Below are positions 14,862 through 24,207 of a stretch of DNA of 37,773 nt, piece after piece. Source of the DNA: Nitrospirota bacterium. Lineage in GTDB: Bacteria; Nitrospinota_A; UBA7883. Location: NCBI GenBank assembly GCA_024275315.1, contig JAJRZK010000004.1, positions 1-37,773 of the forward strand, written 5' to 3'. The notes under the pieces were generated by a model. It was not told where the DNA came from. It worked only from the letters and a program-made list of their open reading frames with translations, and did not search any database. The stretch's first letter is position 1; every line of letters begins with the position of its first letter. Made by a program: the position numbers and the translations under genes.

Positions 14862-15569
14862 TTATTCAGCCGACCTGTAAACCATAAAATCTAACATTGT
14901 TTGCAATACTTCGTCAATATTCATATTGCTCGTGTCTATTTCCAGCGCTCCCGGGGCCTTTGCCAGGGGAGAATCGGCGCGGGAGCTGTCGAGGCGGTCT
15001 CTCCTGGAAATATTTTTTTGCACCTGTTCCCGGGCAGTTGGTGTTCCGGCTTGTTCCATCTGTTTCAAGCGTCTTTCGGCCCGGACCGCCTCGTCCGCGA
15101 CAAGGAAAAATTTGTACATGGCGTCTGGGAACACGGCGGTTCCTATGTCACGCCCCTCCACCACGGTCCTGGTATTGCTCCCCGTTTCCCTTTGAAGGTT
15201 AACCATCCTGTTTCGGACCTGGCTGTGGGCTGCTACGGTCGAAACGGAGTCGTTCACGTCGGTTTGGCGAATCCTGGTTGTACAGTCGACCCCGTCGACG
15301 ATTATTTTTTGTCCATGATTGTCATTGACAAACTCTATATTGATGGATCCGGCTATTTCACCGACAGCTTTTTCGTCGGCGACATCTATCCCCATGTCCA
15401 GGGCTTTGGCGGTCACCGCCCTGTACATCGCGCCGGTGTCCAGCGTAACCGCCCCGATTTTCTGGGCCAGGAGCTTGGCCAGGGTGGATTTGCCAGATCC
15501 GGCGGGGCCGTCTATGGCGACTATAAAACGATCAGGCAAAGGTGAAACGCCGCTCATTGATCCGCGCAT
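14862..15569 (-). CDS. cmk: Cytidylate kinase
   Basis: Phosphorylates CMP and dCMP to the diphosphates with ATP. The P-loop GPAGSGKST lies near residues 19-27. The LDTGAMYRA segment and the later VVEGRDIGT motif bind the nucleotide, and the LID region (RRDRLDSSRADSPL) is conserved. The length of 235 is typical. A second ATG at 15557 (MSGVSPL) has a GGA six bases upstream and may be the real start; the domain is unaffected. It precedes rpsA and follows tyrA by 41 bases. In many relatives aroA lies between tyrA and cmk; it is absent here. Confidence 0.95.
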   Translation of the reverse strand: MRGSMSGVSPLPDRFIVAIDGPAGSGKSTLAKLLAQKIGAVTLDTGAMYRAVTAKALDMGIDVADEKAVGEIAGSINIEFVNDNHGQKIIVDGVDCTTRIRQTDVNDSVSTVAAHSQVRNRMVNLQRETGSNTRTVVEGRDIGTAVFPDAMYKFFLVADEAVRAERRLKQMEQAGTPTAREQVQKNISRRDRLDSSRADSPLAKAPGALEIDTSNMNIDEVLQTMLDFMVYRSAE

Positions 15570-15610
15570 TCGAAAATATCTTCATGGTTGCAAATGTTTC
15601 GCAGTCGGGT

Positions 15611-16483
15611 TCAGGCGTGTTGATCGTCCAGCCTGAGCCGTTCATCCCTGATTTTTTCCAGCTTTTTCTCAAGCGTGTCAAAATCCCTGTTGATAATATC
15701 GTTTTTGAAAGACGATAAGCTTTTCTCGAAAAGCTCCACGGCGGTCAGCAGGCTGTCTTGGTTCATGGAGAAAATATCGCGCCACATGGCCGGGTCGGAC
15801 GCGGCTATTCGTGTCGTGTCCTTAAAACCGCCAGCGACAAATCTTTTGATCGAGTCGGAATCATCAGCGTTCACTATAGCCTCCACGAGGGCGTAAGCGG
15901 CGAAATGTGGAAGGTGGCTTATGATCGCCATCGCGTGATCATGCTTTTCCGGGCTCATCGTCACAACGTTGGCCCCAACCGCACGCCACATCGCCCCGAC
16001 AAGATCGACAGCGTCAGGGTCTGTGGATTGTGTGGGGGTCAGGATTGTATACCTGTTGTTAAATAGGGTGTCTACCGCGGCCGTGGCTCCGGATTTTTCT
16101 GTGCCGGAGACGGGATGACCGCCAACAAACCGGAGGTTTCGGGGCAGTTTTTTTTCCAGTTGAGAGACTATTTCCCGTTTGACCGAGCCTCCGTCTGTCA
16201 ACAGGCAGTTTTCCGGGAGATACCCCGCCGCTTCAACGCACAGGCCGGGGATCGATTCAACCGGGATCGCCGCGAAAAACAGGTCGGCTCCCCTGCACGC
16301 TTCGGCCAAATTTGTTGTGATGGCGTCGACCAGGCCCAGTTCCATCGCTTTGTCCAGGTTTGACCGTCCCCGCCCGAGGCCGGTTACCGAGCCGAATACT
16401 CCGGCCTTTTTCCCCGCGATCGCCAGTGATCCCCCGATCAGTCCCACACCTGCTATGACGGCGTGTTCAAACAACGGCTTCAT
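15611..16483 (-). CDS. tyrA: Prephenate dehydrogenase
   Basis: NAD(P)-dependent oxidative decarboxylation of prephenate (or arogenate) on the way to tyrosine. It opens with a Rossmann fingerprint, AGVGLIGGS (11-19). The catalytic region includes GHPVSGTEKSG, with the conserved catalytic His, and the SPEKHDHAMAIISHLPH segment. The length, 290 residues, fits a monofunctional enzyme without an ACT domain. It lies 71 bases downstream of pheA and upstream of cmk on the minus strand, so both branches from chorismate are made from the same run. Confidence 0.94.
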   Translation of the reverse strand: MKPLFEHAVIAGVGLIGGSLAIAGKKAGVFGSVTGLGRGRSNLDKAMELGLVDAITTNLAEACRGADLFFAAIPVESIPGLCVEAAGYLPENCLLTDGGSVKREIVSQLEKKLPRNLRFVGGHPVSGTEKSGATAAVDTLFNNRYTILTPTQSTDPDAVDLVGAMWRAVGANVVTMSPEKHDHAMAIISHLPHFAAYALVEAIVNADDSDSIKRFVAGGFKDTTRIAASDPAMWRDIFSMNQDSLLTAVELFEKSLSSFKNDIINRDFDTLEKKLEKIRDERLRLDDQHA

Positions 16484-16554
16484 TTTCCACTGTCCGTATA
16501 CATTGTTGACGGTGTTGCGCTGGTGTTATATGGATCTATGACGAAACCATACGG

Positions 16555-17625
16555 TCAAACCCTTCCGTCAGGGTATGATCCCAGGTTTTTCAGAAAGATC
16601 GTCAGCGGTTTGATTTTTTTCAATACCCATTGCGCTTCGGGAGCGCTTGCGTTGCCATCGAAATCGACAAAGAAGACATACTCCCATCCCTTCTCGGGGC
16701 TGGGTCGGGAATGGATCTTCGACAGGTTCAGGTTCTTCACTGAAAACGGGCGCAATATCTCGCTCAAGGCGCCAGCCTCGTCCTTTATGGAAAAAACTAT
16801 GGATGTTTTTTCCGCTCCGTTTTCGGGCGAGTCCTTGAGCGATATTACCAGGAACCGCGTCTGGTTCCCCTGGCGTTCCTCTATTTTTTCCGCGAGAATG
16901 CCCAGTTTGTATATCCCGGCGGCTTCATAAGCTCCCAGCGCGGCGGATTTGTCGCTGGCGGCGGCTTTTTTCGCCGCGGCGGCCGTGGAGGACATTTCCA
17001 CTATTTTCACGCCGGGAAGATTCTGGGACACCCATCGACGGCACTGGCCCAGCGGCATGTAATGGGTGTACAGTGTTTTGACATTTTTTAATCCCGACGC
17101 GTTGGACAGCAGGTTGATATGAATTTCAAAGTATGTCTCCGCGTATATTTTGACCGGTGACTTTATGAGAAGATCATGGGTCTGGCCCACTGTACCTTCT
17201 ATGGAGTTTTCAATGGGGACTACGCCAAAATCCGCTCTTTCTTTCTCGACATCGCTGAATACCATGTCGATGCCGGTCTCAAATATCCTCTGGCACGACG
17301 ATCCGAACAGCTTTAGCGACGCCAGGTGGGAAAACGAGCCCTCCGGACCCAGAAAGGACACCGTTATCGGTTTTTCCACGGCGCGGGTGGCGGAGAATAT
17401 CTCCCTGAATATGCATCCCAGCGATTCGTTCGAAAGGGGACCTTTGTTTTCCGCCGCTACGCTTTTTAGTATGTCGCGCTCCCTGGCCGGTAGAAACACG
17501 GGCGAGTTTGTCTTGTGCTTTATGCTTGCAATTTTCTGCCCCAGTCCTGCTCGCTTGTTGAGAGTCTTGACCAGACGCTTGTCGATTTCGTCAATTTTCT
17601 TTCGTAAAGTGTTAAGGTCGTCCAC
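16555..17625 (-). CDS. pheA: Bifunctional chorismate mutase/prephenate dehydratase (P-protein)
   Basis: Makes prephenate from chorismate and then phenylpyruvate for phenylalanine. Residues 1 to about 85 are an AroQ-type chorismate mutase (LRKKIDEIDKRL, then RAGLGQKI and a RERDIL helix). Residues about 92-270 are the dehydratase, starting at FLGPEGSFSH and including the catalytic NQTRF motif. Residues about 275-350 are the regulatory ACT domain with GALSEIL. The usual ESRP phenylalanine-binding phrase reads HSRP (SKIHSRP), so feedback inhibition may differ. The start is a GTG (17623-17625). It is the first gene of the long minus-strand run and is divergent from the membrane-protein gene at 17751. 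Confidence 0.95.
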   Translation of the reverse strand: MDDLNTLRKKIDEIDKRLVKTLNKRAGLGQKIASIKHKTNSPVFLPARERDILKSVAAENKGPLSNESLGCIFREIFSATRAVEKPITVSFLGPEGSFSHLASLKLFGSSCQRIFETGIDMVFSDVEKERADFGVVPIENSIEGTVGQTHDLLIKSPVKIYAETYFEIHINLLSNASGLKNVKTLYTHYMPLGQCRRWVSQNLPGVKIVEMSSTAAAAKKAAASDKSAALGAYEAAGIYKLGILAEKIEERQGNQTRFLVISLKDSPENGAEKTSIVFSIKDEAGALSEILRPFSVKNLNLSKIHSRPSPEKGWEYVFFVDFDGNASAPEAQWVLKKIKPLTIFLKNLGSYPDGRV

Positions 17626-17750
17626 AGTAAAATGCCATGAGAAAACACATGTGTAATATGCCAGGTGGCGGTTTTGTATAGCACACTTTAGCCCATGTTG
17701 GACAATATATCAAAAACCTCATTGCCAGTGAATACAAGCTTCGGTAGGGC

Positions 17751-18254
17751 ATGGTCAGGATTATTTCCATATCCGGCGCTGTAAGCTGGGTTGTAGTAGC
17801 AATCTCCATGGGCGCCGGCTACGCTGTCCCAGGCGTACAGGGGATGTCTGGAACCCATTCTGTGGCGGGTTTGCTGTCGTCGCTGTGGGCGATATTATGG
17901 TTGTCTGTAATGATGTTCCACTTCATATACACCGGATCGGCGGTGAAAAGAACCGCTCGCGCGGGGCTTGTGGGGAATGACGAATACGCGAAAACCAGGA
18001 AATTCAAAAAGAGCATGTTTCCATGGATCATGTCGGCGATTGTTTTGCTGGTGGCGACCCCGACCCTGGGCGCCGCCTTCGACGCGGGGAAAGCTCCTTT
18101 GTCGCCTCATCACGTTTGCGCATGGGCGGCGTTCATTGTCACGGGGGTTGTTGTGTACAAATCCAGGATAGCCCTTCGTCAGAATGATATTATATTAAAA
18201 GTCGCCATAACGGCGGTAGAACAGGCGATAAAAAAAGGTGGCGGGGGGCTTTGA
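17751..18254 (+). CDS. Four-helix membrane protein, possible haem-binding
   Basis: I do not recognise a named family. About four hydrophobic helices can be seen (roughly 8-26, 38-62, 90-112 and 120-138), with a charged loop at 65-90. Histidines His36, His57, His120 and His121 lie at or near helix ends, which could ligate haem b. The next gene, 16 bases downstream on the same strand, is a pentahaem cytochrome c, so a quinol-to-cytochrome membrane step is plausible but unproven. The start has only a weak ribosome site (GGTAGGG). The gene is divergent from pheA, with a 125-bp gap that should hold both promoters. Confidence 0.6.
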   Translation: MVRIISISGAVSWVVVAISMGAGYAVPGVQGMSGTHSVAGLLSSLWAILWLSVMMFHFIYTGSAVKRTARAGLVGNDEYAKTRKFKKSMFPWIMSAIVLLVATPTLGAAFDAGKAPLSPHHVCAWAAFIVTGVVVYKSRIALRQNDIILKVAITAVEQAIKKGGGGL

Positions 18255-18270
18255 ACCTGGCGACTTATCA

Positions 18271-19425
18271 ATGAGAAAATCCATCTGGTTTTCGGTAACG
18301 GCGATTTTTGTCGCTTTTTTCTGGATGAGGTTGACCGGGCCGATCCATTTTTTTGAAGTGGCCGACGATTTCGCCATCCCGAAAGCTGTCAAAATTCCGG
18401 AAGGTCTGGATTCTGTCAGCGCGAAAGAGTGTGCGCTGTGTCACGAGGATATAGCCCGGCAGTGGGAGACGAGCATCCATTCCAACGCCTGGAAGGATCC
18501 ATATTTCCGTGTGGACTGGATATACGACGGAGCTGAGCAAATATGCCTGAATTGCCATACGCCCCTGGTAAACCAGCAACGGGACCTGGTTTTGGGGTTC
18601 AGGGACGCGGACAGGCTCGACCCCATATTGGAGCCAAACCCCGATTTCGATCCTGAACTGAAAAAAGAAGGGGTGACCTGCGCTGTATGCCACATCGAAG
18701 ATGGTGTGATCATAGGTCCGACCGGCGCAAAAACAGAAGCGCATCCGGTTCGAAAAGACAGCAGGTTCACCGATGGAAACGGTGTTTGCAAAAGATGTCA
18801 TATGGTCAAGGGGGACAGGAGGGAAGTGTTCATGAAACTGCCTCCATGCGGCAACTTCGCCGAAATCGAGGAGATAGGGCGCAAGGCGGATTGTGTCAAG
18901 TGTCACATGCCGAAAGTGAAACAACTATCGTCATCGGGAAAGGACTATATTCGCAAAAGCCACACCTGGCGCGGCGGGCATGACCGTGAAATGGTAAAAA
19001 ACGGGTTGACCATCGAGCTGAAGGAGGAAAAAAAAGGAGCCGGGCCGTCCAGGCGGTATGCGTTGCTCATCACAAACACAGGGTCGGAGCACAGGATACC
19101 CACCGGAACGCCGGACCGCCACCTGGAGATAAACTTCAGGCTTGTTGACAGCGCCAACCGGCTTATCAAGGAGCAAACCGAATTCCTGGAACGGGTGATT
19201 TTGTGGAGACCGTTCATTATCGATCTGTGGGACACGAGGATCAGGTTCAACGAGACGCGCCGCATAGCTTTCGATTTTTCGATGGAGCGAAACCCGACGC
19301 CGGCTTATGTTATCGCCGAGGTGAAATATGGCCTGTTGCATGAAAGCCGGAGGAAAAAGATCGGGTACCAGAACGCCGAGCCGATCAAGTATACGGTGTT
19401 TTCCAGGAAAATCGCCCTTGATTGA
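18271..19425 (+). CDS. Pentahaem cytochrome c with C-terminal beta domain
   Basis: Exported or membrane-anchored electron-transfer protein. The ATG at 18271 gives a clean hydrophobic leader (MRKSIWFSVTAIFVAFF); an upstream in-frame GTG at 18238 would only add a polar tail overlapping the previous gene. Five CXXCH haem sites are visible: CALCH, CLNCH, CAVCH, CKRCH and CVKCH, all in the first 230 residues, as in cytochrome c554-like and related multihaem proteins. The last 150 residues have no haem site and look like a beta-sandwich (NTGSEHRIPTGTPDRHLEI). The protein is 384 residues long. It converges with the glycosyltransferase gene at 19443 with 17 bases between stops. The donor and acceptor are unknown; no HAO or nitrite reductase gene is adjacent. 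Confidence 0.85.
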   Translation: MRKSIWFSVTAIFVAFFWMRLTGPIHFFEVADDFAIPKAVKIPEGLDSVSAKECALCHEDIARQWETSIHSNAWKDPYFRVDWIYDGAEQICLNCHTPLVNQQRDLVLGFRDADRLDPILEPNPDFDPELKKEGVTCAVCHIEDGVIIGPTGAKTEAHPVRKDSRFTDGNGVCKRCHMVKGDRREVFMKLPPCGNFAEIEEIGRKADCVKCHMPKVKQLSSSGKDYIRKSHTWRGGHDREMVKNGLTIELKEEKKGAGPSRRYALLITNTGSEHRIPTGTPDRHLEINFRLVDSANRLIKEQTEFLERVILWRPFIIDLWDTRIRFNETRRIAFDFSMERNPTPAYVIAEVKYGLLHESRRKKIGYQNAEPIKYTVFSRKIALD

Positions 19426-19442
19426 CAGGTGGCGGCACGGCT

Positions 19443-20450
19443 TTAAATCACACAGTAATAGTCGGCCCCTTCCTTCTTTCCCGCGGAGTTCAGGTAGTCG
19501 CGTATTTCATCCCTGGCGCCCCGGGCCGCGACAGCCACCAGAACAAGCTCCACATCGGGCGTTATAGCTTCCGCCGGAGGATAGACCGGCTTTCCCGCCT
19601 TGAGCTTTCCGATCTTTCGAGGGTTTATATCTATGAATCCAGCGAAATCGGCTCCTTCATGGCGCAGAAAACGGGCCAGCAGGGCGCCGGTTTTGCCTGC
19701 GCCCCAGATAATCGCTCTGCGATTTTTCAACACCGTGCGGCCCAGGAAATGCGCCCGCGCTCTCATGAAGTTTTTTCGGGAATACCTGGGCTTTGTTTTG
19801 GACATTCTGTTTGGCCAGTCCCGCCATTTTATCAGTTTTTCATCAACCTTGCCCATAGCCACGCCCGCCTCGAAAGCGCGCAACCACAGGTCATAATCCT
19901 CCGGCCATCCCATGTCGCGATATCGCCCCAGCTTGTTGAACACCTCCGCTCTCATCATTACCGACGGATGGGGAAGGGGGCTTTCCACAAAAATTTCACG
20001 TCGGATGTCTTCCGGTGTCACCAACGAATTTATCCAACCCTCATACAGCCGATATCCCCGGCCGATCCCGTCTTCTGAAAATATTTCCACCCCGGCGCCA
20101 ACGATCCCGAGCTTCCGGTTGTCACGCAGAAGGGTTACCTGTCTGTCCAGTCTTTGCGGGAGGCATATGTCGTCGCCATCCATCCTGGCGATAAACGCGC
20201 CTGTGGCGATGTCCGCTCCGGCGTTGAGAGAATCGATGATTCCGGAACCGTCGTTTTTTATTATTCGCAGACGGGGATCAACCGTGTCCAGGTTTTCGAT
20301 CGATCCGTCCGTGGTTCCATCATCGATTACTATCAGCTCGAAATGTTCATAAGTCTGATCAACGACGCTGTCCACGGCTTCTTGAAGATACGGGCCGCAA
20401 TTTTTTGCTGGCAGGAGTATGGAAACAAGAGGGAAAAAGGACATAGTCAC
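19443..20450 (-). CDS. Family 2 glycosyltransferase with C-terminal nucleotide-binding-like domain
   Basis: GT-A fold transferase, probably acting in surface polysaccharide synthesis. Residues about 5-230 show the GT2 pattern: VSILLPAKN, the IDDGTTDGS motif, MDGDD as the metal-binding DxD, and a PEDYDLWLRA catalytic region. The C-terminal 90 residues begin with IWGAGKTGALLARFL, a Rossmann-like glycine-rich loop also found at the start of PglD-type acetyltransferases and some sugar-modifying enzymes, and no second catalytic domain follows. The length is 335. It follows proS on the minus strand after 64 bases. The donor sugar cannot be assigned. Confidence 0.87.
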   Translation of the reverse strand: MTMSFFPLVSILLPAKNCGPYLQEAVDSVVDQTYEHFELIVIDDGTTDGSIENLDTVDPRLRIIKNDGSGIIDSLNAGADIATGAFIARMDGDDICLPQRLDRQVTLLRDNRKLGIVGAGVEIFSEDGIGRGYRLYEGWINSLVTPEDIRREIFVESPLPHPSVMMRAEVFNKLGRYRDMGWPEDYDLWLRAFEAGVAMGKVDEKLIKWRDWPNRMSKTKPRYSRKNFMRARAHFLGRTVLKNRRAIIWGAGKTGALLARFLRHEGADFAGFIDINPRKIGKLKAGKPVYPPAEAITPDVELVLVAVAARGARDEIRDYLNSAGKKEGADYYCVI

Positions 20451-20514
20451 CGGCTGATTACGCTTAGCCTTTTATTTATTACAGCCACCATGGCAAAACG
20501 CCAGGCTATGCGTA

Positions 20515-22233
20515 TCAAAGGTCTGACAGGATGGTCACAGCCCTTGAAACGGCCTCGTCGACGGGTACGGATATTTTCTCTCCTGTTTTTCTGATCTTGA
20601 TTTCCACCACACCGTTGGCGAGCCCCTTTTTGCCGACGATTACCTGCAACGGCAATCCTATGAGGTCCGCGTCCTTGAATTTCACGCCAGGCCGCGCTTC
20701 CCTGTCGTCCAGCAACGCTTCCATACCTGATTTTATCATGTCGTCATACAGCTTTTCCGCGGTTGAAACGACCTGCTGATCGTCTATGTTGAGAGGCAGG
20801 ATCGATATGTCGAACGGAGCGATCGAGACGGGCCAGATGATCCCCTGTTCGTCATGATTCTGCTCGATAGCGGCGGCGGCGGTGCGGGCCACCCCGATAC
20901 CGTAGCATCCCATTATCATGTGTTTTTCGGCGCCTTGCTTGTCCAGAAAAGTCGCCCCGAGACTTTCGGAATATTTCGATCCCAGCTTGAAAATGTGGCC
21001 GACTTCGATCCCCCTTGCGAGCAGGAGCTTGCCCGGTCCGCATTTGGGGCACAGGTCACCTTCCACAGGTTGGCGTATGTCCGCATATCGGGCGTCTGGA
21101 AAGTCCCGTCCGGGGTTGACATTTATAATATGCGCGTCGGCTTCGTTGGCGCCGGTCACGGCGTTTTGCATGGATCGCACGCCGTTGTCCGCCATGACAG
21201 GTATGGCAAGGCCCATGGCGCCTGCGTACCCGACAGGGGCTCCGGTGGCTCGTATCACGTCATCCTCATCGGCCAGGACAACTTCATTTACATCCAGCGC
21301 CCTGGCCAGCTTTGTGTGGTTTATTTCATGATCGCCTCTGCAAAGGGCGGCCACCAGTTCCTTGTTCTCGTTGTCTGTTTTGTATATCAATGTTTTGATA
21401 AACGTCGACCTGGGGCGATTGAGAAACTCCGACACATCGTCTATGGAGCCCTTGCCGGGAGTATGGACTTTTTCAGCAGGCTTGTAGCTGCCGGTGGGCG
21501 GGTCGGTGTTGTCGGCCACCAGTGACACTTTTTCAACATTCGCCGAATAGTCGCACTGGTCGCAATAGGCGATCAGGTCTTCCCCTGATTCGGCCAGCAC
21601 CATGAACTCGTGGGAGAACGAGCCTCCTATCTGGCCGGTGTCAGCCTCCACCGCCCGGAATCTGAGCCCGCATCTTTTGAAAATGGAGTTATACGCCTTT
21701 TTCATCAGCGCATAGCTTTCCCCCGCCGCTTCGTCGTTTACGTCGAAGCTGTAGGCGTCTTTCATGGAAAACTCGCGGGCGCGCATCAGCCCGAACCTGG
21801 GCCTGATTTCGTCGCGAAACTTGGTTTGTATCTGGTAAAGGTTCACAGGCAGGTCCCGGTACGATCTCAACTCCCGCCGGACAAGGTCCGTGATTACTTC
21901 TTCATGCGTAGGACCATAGCAAAACTCCCGATCATGCCTGTCGGTGATCCGGAGCAACTCTTTGCCATACATGTTCCATCTGCCCGACTCCTTCCACAAC
22001 CCGGCGGGCTGTATCGACGGCAGGAACACCTCCAGCGCGCCGGCTTTGTTCATCTCTTCGCGTATGATGGCCTCCACTTTGCGGATCACCCTGACGCCCA
22101 GTGGCAACAGGGAATATACGCCCGCCGCCAGCTTGCGGATCATTCCGGCACGAAGCATAAGTTTGTGGCTGACAATTTCGGCTTCCGCCGGGACCTCTTT
22201 GAGGGTGGGCGCAAGGTATTTCGAATATCTCAA
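20515..22233 (-). CDS. proS: Prolyl-tRNA synthetase
   Basis: Charges tRNA-Pro. It is the bacterial type: class II catalytic core split by an editing (YbaK-like INS) domain at about residues 225-390. Motif 2 is seen in FRDEIRPRFGLMRAREF with MKDAYSF following. Motif 3 is near GCYGIGVARTAAA. The C-terminal anticodon-binding domain holds DDREARPGVKFKDADLIG. The 572-residue length is standard. It lies downstream of the FG-GAP protein gene (159-bp gap) and upstream of a glycosyltransferase gene. No T-box-like leader was recognised in the gap. Confidence 0.97.
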   Translation of the reverse strand: MRYSKYLAPTLKEVPAEAEIVSHKLMLRAGMIRKLAAGVYSLLPLGVRVIRKVEAIIREEMNKAGALEVFLPSIQPAGLWKESGRWNMYGKELLRITDRHDREFCYGPTHEEVITDLVRRELRSYRDLPVNLYQIQTKFRDEIRPRFGLMRAREFSMKDAYSFDVNDEAAGESYALMKKAYNSIFKRCGLRFRAVEADTGQIGGSFSHEFMVLAESGEDLIAYCDQCDYSANVEKVSLVADNTDPPTGSYKPAEKVHTPGKGSIDDVSEFLNRPRSTFIKTLIYKTDNENKELVAALCRGDHEINHTKLARALDVNEVVLADEDDVIRATGAPVGYAGAMGLAIPVMADNGVRSMQNAVTGANEADAHIINVNPGRDFPDARYADIRQPVEGDLCPKCGPGKLLLARGIEVGHIFKLGSKYSESLGATFLDKQGAEKHMIMGCYGIGVARTAAAAIEQNHDEQGIIWPVSIAPFDISILPLNIDDQQVVSTAEKLYDDMIKSGMEALLDDREARPGVKFKDADLIGLPLQVIVGKKGLANGVVEIKIRKTGEKISVPVDEAVSRAVTILSDL

Positions 22234-22392
22234 GGCTGGTGAATCTCCAGTGAAACTATACTGTTTTAAAACTGGTTCATGTTAGGAGATGAATGCGGGC
22301 AAGTCAACAATACCCGGATGACTTCTGTCGCTTTGACGCGGGGGAATACCGTCTGGCGCCATGGCCGCTCTGGCCTTCGCCTGTTTGGTTTT

Positions 22393-24207
22393 CTATCTGT
22401 CGTTGTCTGCGGGGAGGTGTATTATGGATTTGGTGGAAAAAGCGCTGACGATTACCCGGATATACCCCAGCCTGTCGGGATGTCCCAGCGACCCGCGGCT
22501 GTTGTCTATCAGATCGCTGATCCATCCGGCCTGGTGACCGATGACACCTCGAACGGTGTATGTGTCCGGTTCGATCGACAGGAACATCACGGATCCCTTG
22601 TTTATGCTTTCCCTTTGAAACAGGCCGCCTTTTCTGCGATTTGCGTTTCCCACCGCCATGACAAGACCCGAGTTTGGAGATTTCAAAACCAGTGTCTTGG
22701 GTGGAACATGGATCGTCCTTTCGCTGGATTTCCTGGAGTAGATTTCAATTACGTTGCCGGTCACTCCGAAATTTCCACCTTTCCACACCATCCTGCCGGA
22801 TTTTGTAAAAATTACCAGCCTCCCTTTGGGCGATATACCGAACACTTCGTCATTCCCGTCGCCGTCGATATCCGTGCTGTTCAACCCCAGGGGAATTTCC
22901 TTGCCTTGCAGTGAAAGCAGATGGGCAAACTTCAGGTCCTCGTTGGTGCGAGTGACGGTGTAGACTTCACGCCATGATTTTGGAGATCCTTTTTTGCCCT
23001 CCTGGGCCAACAGCTCGCCCCGGGAAGGCGCCGAAAAAAAATAGGGCATCTTTTCGCCAACCACCGAGTATGTTTCACCCACCTTGTCAATAACGAAGGA
23101 CTGGAGGCTGGATCCGTAAAACGCGTTTACGAAAATTTCATCACGCCCGTCTCCATTGGTGTCATACGCCGCAAGACTGACAAGGCGCAATTTTCCATAA
23201 CGCGGTGATTTCCATTTGGTGACCAGTTTGTTACCCTTTACCGTCACTAATCTGAGCCTGTTTTTATAAAGTAGCGCCAGGTCCCGTTTGACAACTCCGC
23301 CTGTGTAGACCCATGCCGCGGAGACAACCGCCCCTTTCAACTTGAAAATTCGCCATGGCATTTTTCCCATGGCCTGATTCCTGCCGGTCCTGATTTTTTT
23401 TTCACGAGCCAGCGTGCCACTCCATCTGCGGTCAAGAAACCTCTGGCCAACACCGGTTCCCCGGCGTGCGGCCGGCTGGTTATCCGGATTTTTCCCCTTT
23501 GCCACGGTAATGCCACCAGGGGATGTCATGGTCGGCAAGGAACTTGTCATCGTCAAAACCGGTGATGCGGAGGTGTCCAGCAGGGAAAGAATGATTTTGC
23601 CGGGAGTGGCGGATTCGTCCACAATAACCGTGGCGATAAAATCCGACAAAGTCGCCTCGGCCGTTTGCCGCAGGTGTTGCTTTGGAATCGACGCAGGCCC
23701 ATTTTTTCCGAAATGCTCCAGCAGATGTTGCGCCACATCGGGAACAACGATATCGAGTGCCCCCTCATCCCTGGCGGCTTCTTCCAGCTCTGACAGCGCA
23801 GGGTTGAAACCGTCTCCGGATGTGGAGCCTGCCAGAATAAGTATTCTAACAGGACGGTCGAATCCCCTGACGATCTGGCCTTCTGGTTCAACTTTTCCAG
23901 GTCTTGAAAGAATTTTCCCTTCAATAAGCTCGCCGGCGACACCTTCAAGCCGCACAACGGCCGCCCTGTGTCCGGAGTCATCGATGATCTGTACGAGCTC
24001 GCCCCCTGAGATGGTCACCGGTTCAAACGGGCGCAAATAGACTTTGTCTCCATAAACTTTTTGAACGCGGCAATGTATCGGAATAAAAAGCTCCGTCAGT
24101 TTTCGAACGATTTCCGGTTGTCCTGCGGCAAAAGCCGTGGAGAGGTTGCCCAAAGCGATAAACGCAACGAATACCAGGATGATTTTTTTTAACAGATGCG
24201 GTTTCAT
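22393..24207 (-). CDS. Secreted FG-GAP/VCBS repeat protein
   Basis: Exported protein of unknown role. A signal peptide (basic MKPHLLKK, hydrophobic core, then AFAAG at about residues 25-29) is followed by an N-terminal domain with a flexible Thr/Ser/Pro-rich linker to about residue 240. The C-terminal half has at least two calcium-binding VCBS/FG-GAP motifs, DTNGDGRDEIFV (about 343-354) and DIDGDGNDEVFG, in a probable beta-propeller of roughly seven blades. The early part has an ILILAGSTSGDGFNPALSE stretch, like a small alpha/beta region of a secreted sensor or adhesin. It is divergent from fumarase and upstream of proS. Carbohydrate or surface binding is possible but not shown by sequence. 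Confidence 0.7.
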   Translation of the reverse strand: MKPHLLKKIILVFVAFIALGNLSTAFAAGQPEIVRKLTELFIPIHCRVQKVYGDKVYLRPFEPVTISGGELVQIIDDSGHRAAVVRLEGVAGELIEGKILSRPGKVEPEGQIVRGFDRPVRILILAGSTSGDGFNPALSELEEAARDEGALDIVVPDVAQHLLEHFGKNGPASIPKQHLRQTAEATLSDFIATVIVDESATPGKIILSLLDTSASPVLTMTSSLPTMTSPGGITVAKGKNPDNQPAARRGTGVGQRFLDRRWSGTLAREKKIRTGRNQAMGKMPWRIFKLKGAVVSAAWVYTGGVVKRDLALLYKNRLRLVTVKGNKLVTKWKSPRYGKLRLVSLAAYDTNGDGRDEIFVNAFYGSSLQSFVIDKVGETYSVVGEKMPYFFSAPSRGELLAQEGKKGSPKSWREVYTVTRTNEDLKFAHLLSLQGKEIPLGLNSTDIDGDGNDEVFGISPKGRLVIFTKSGRMVWKGGNFGVTGNVIEIYSRKSSERTIHVPPKTLVLKSPNSGLVMAVGNANRRKGGLFQRESINKGSVMFLSIEPDTYTVRGVIGHQAGWISDLIDNSRGSLGHPDRLGYIRVIVSAFSTKSIIHLPADNDR

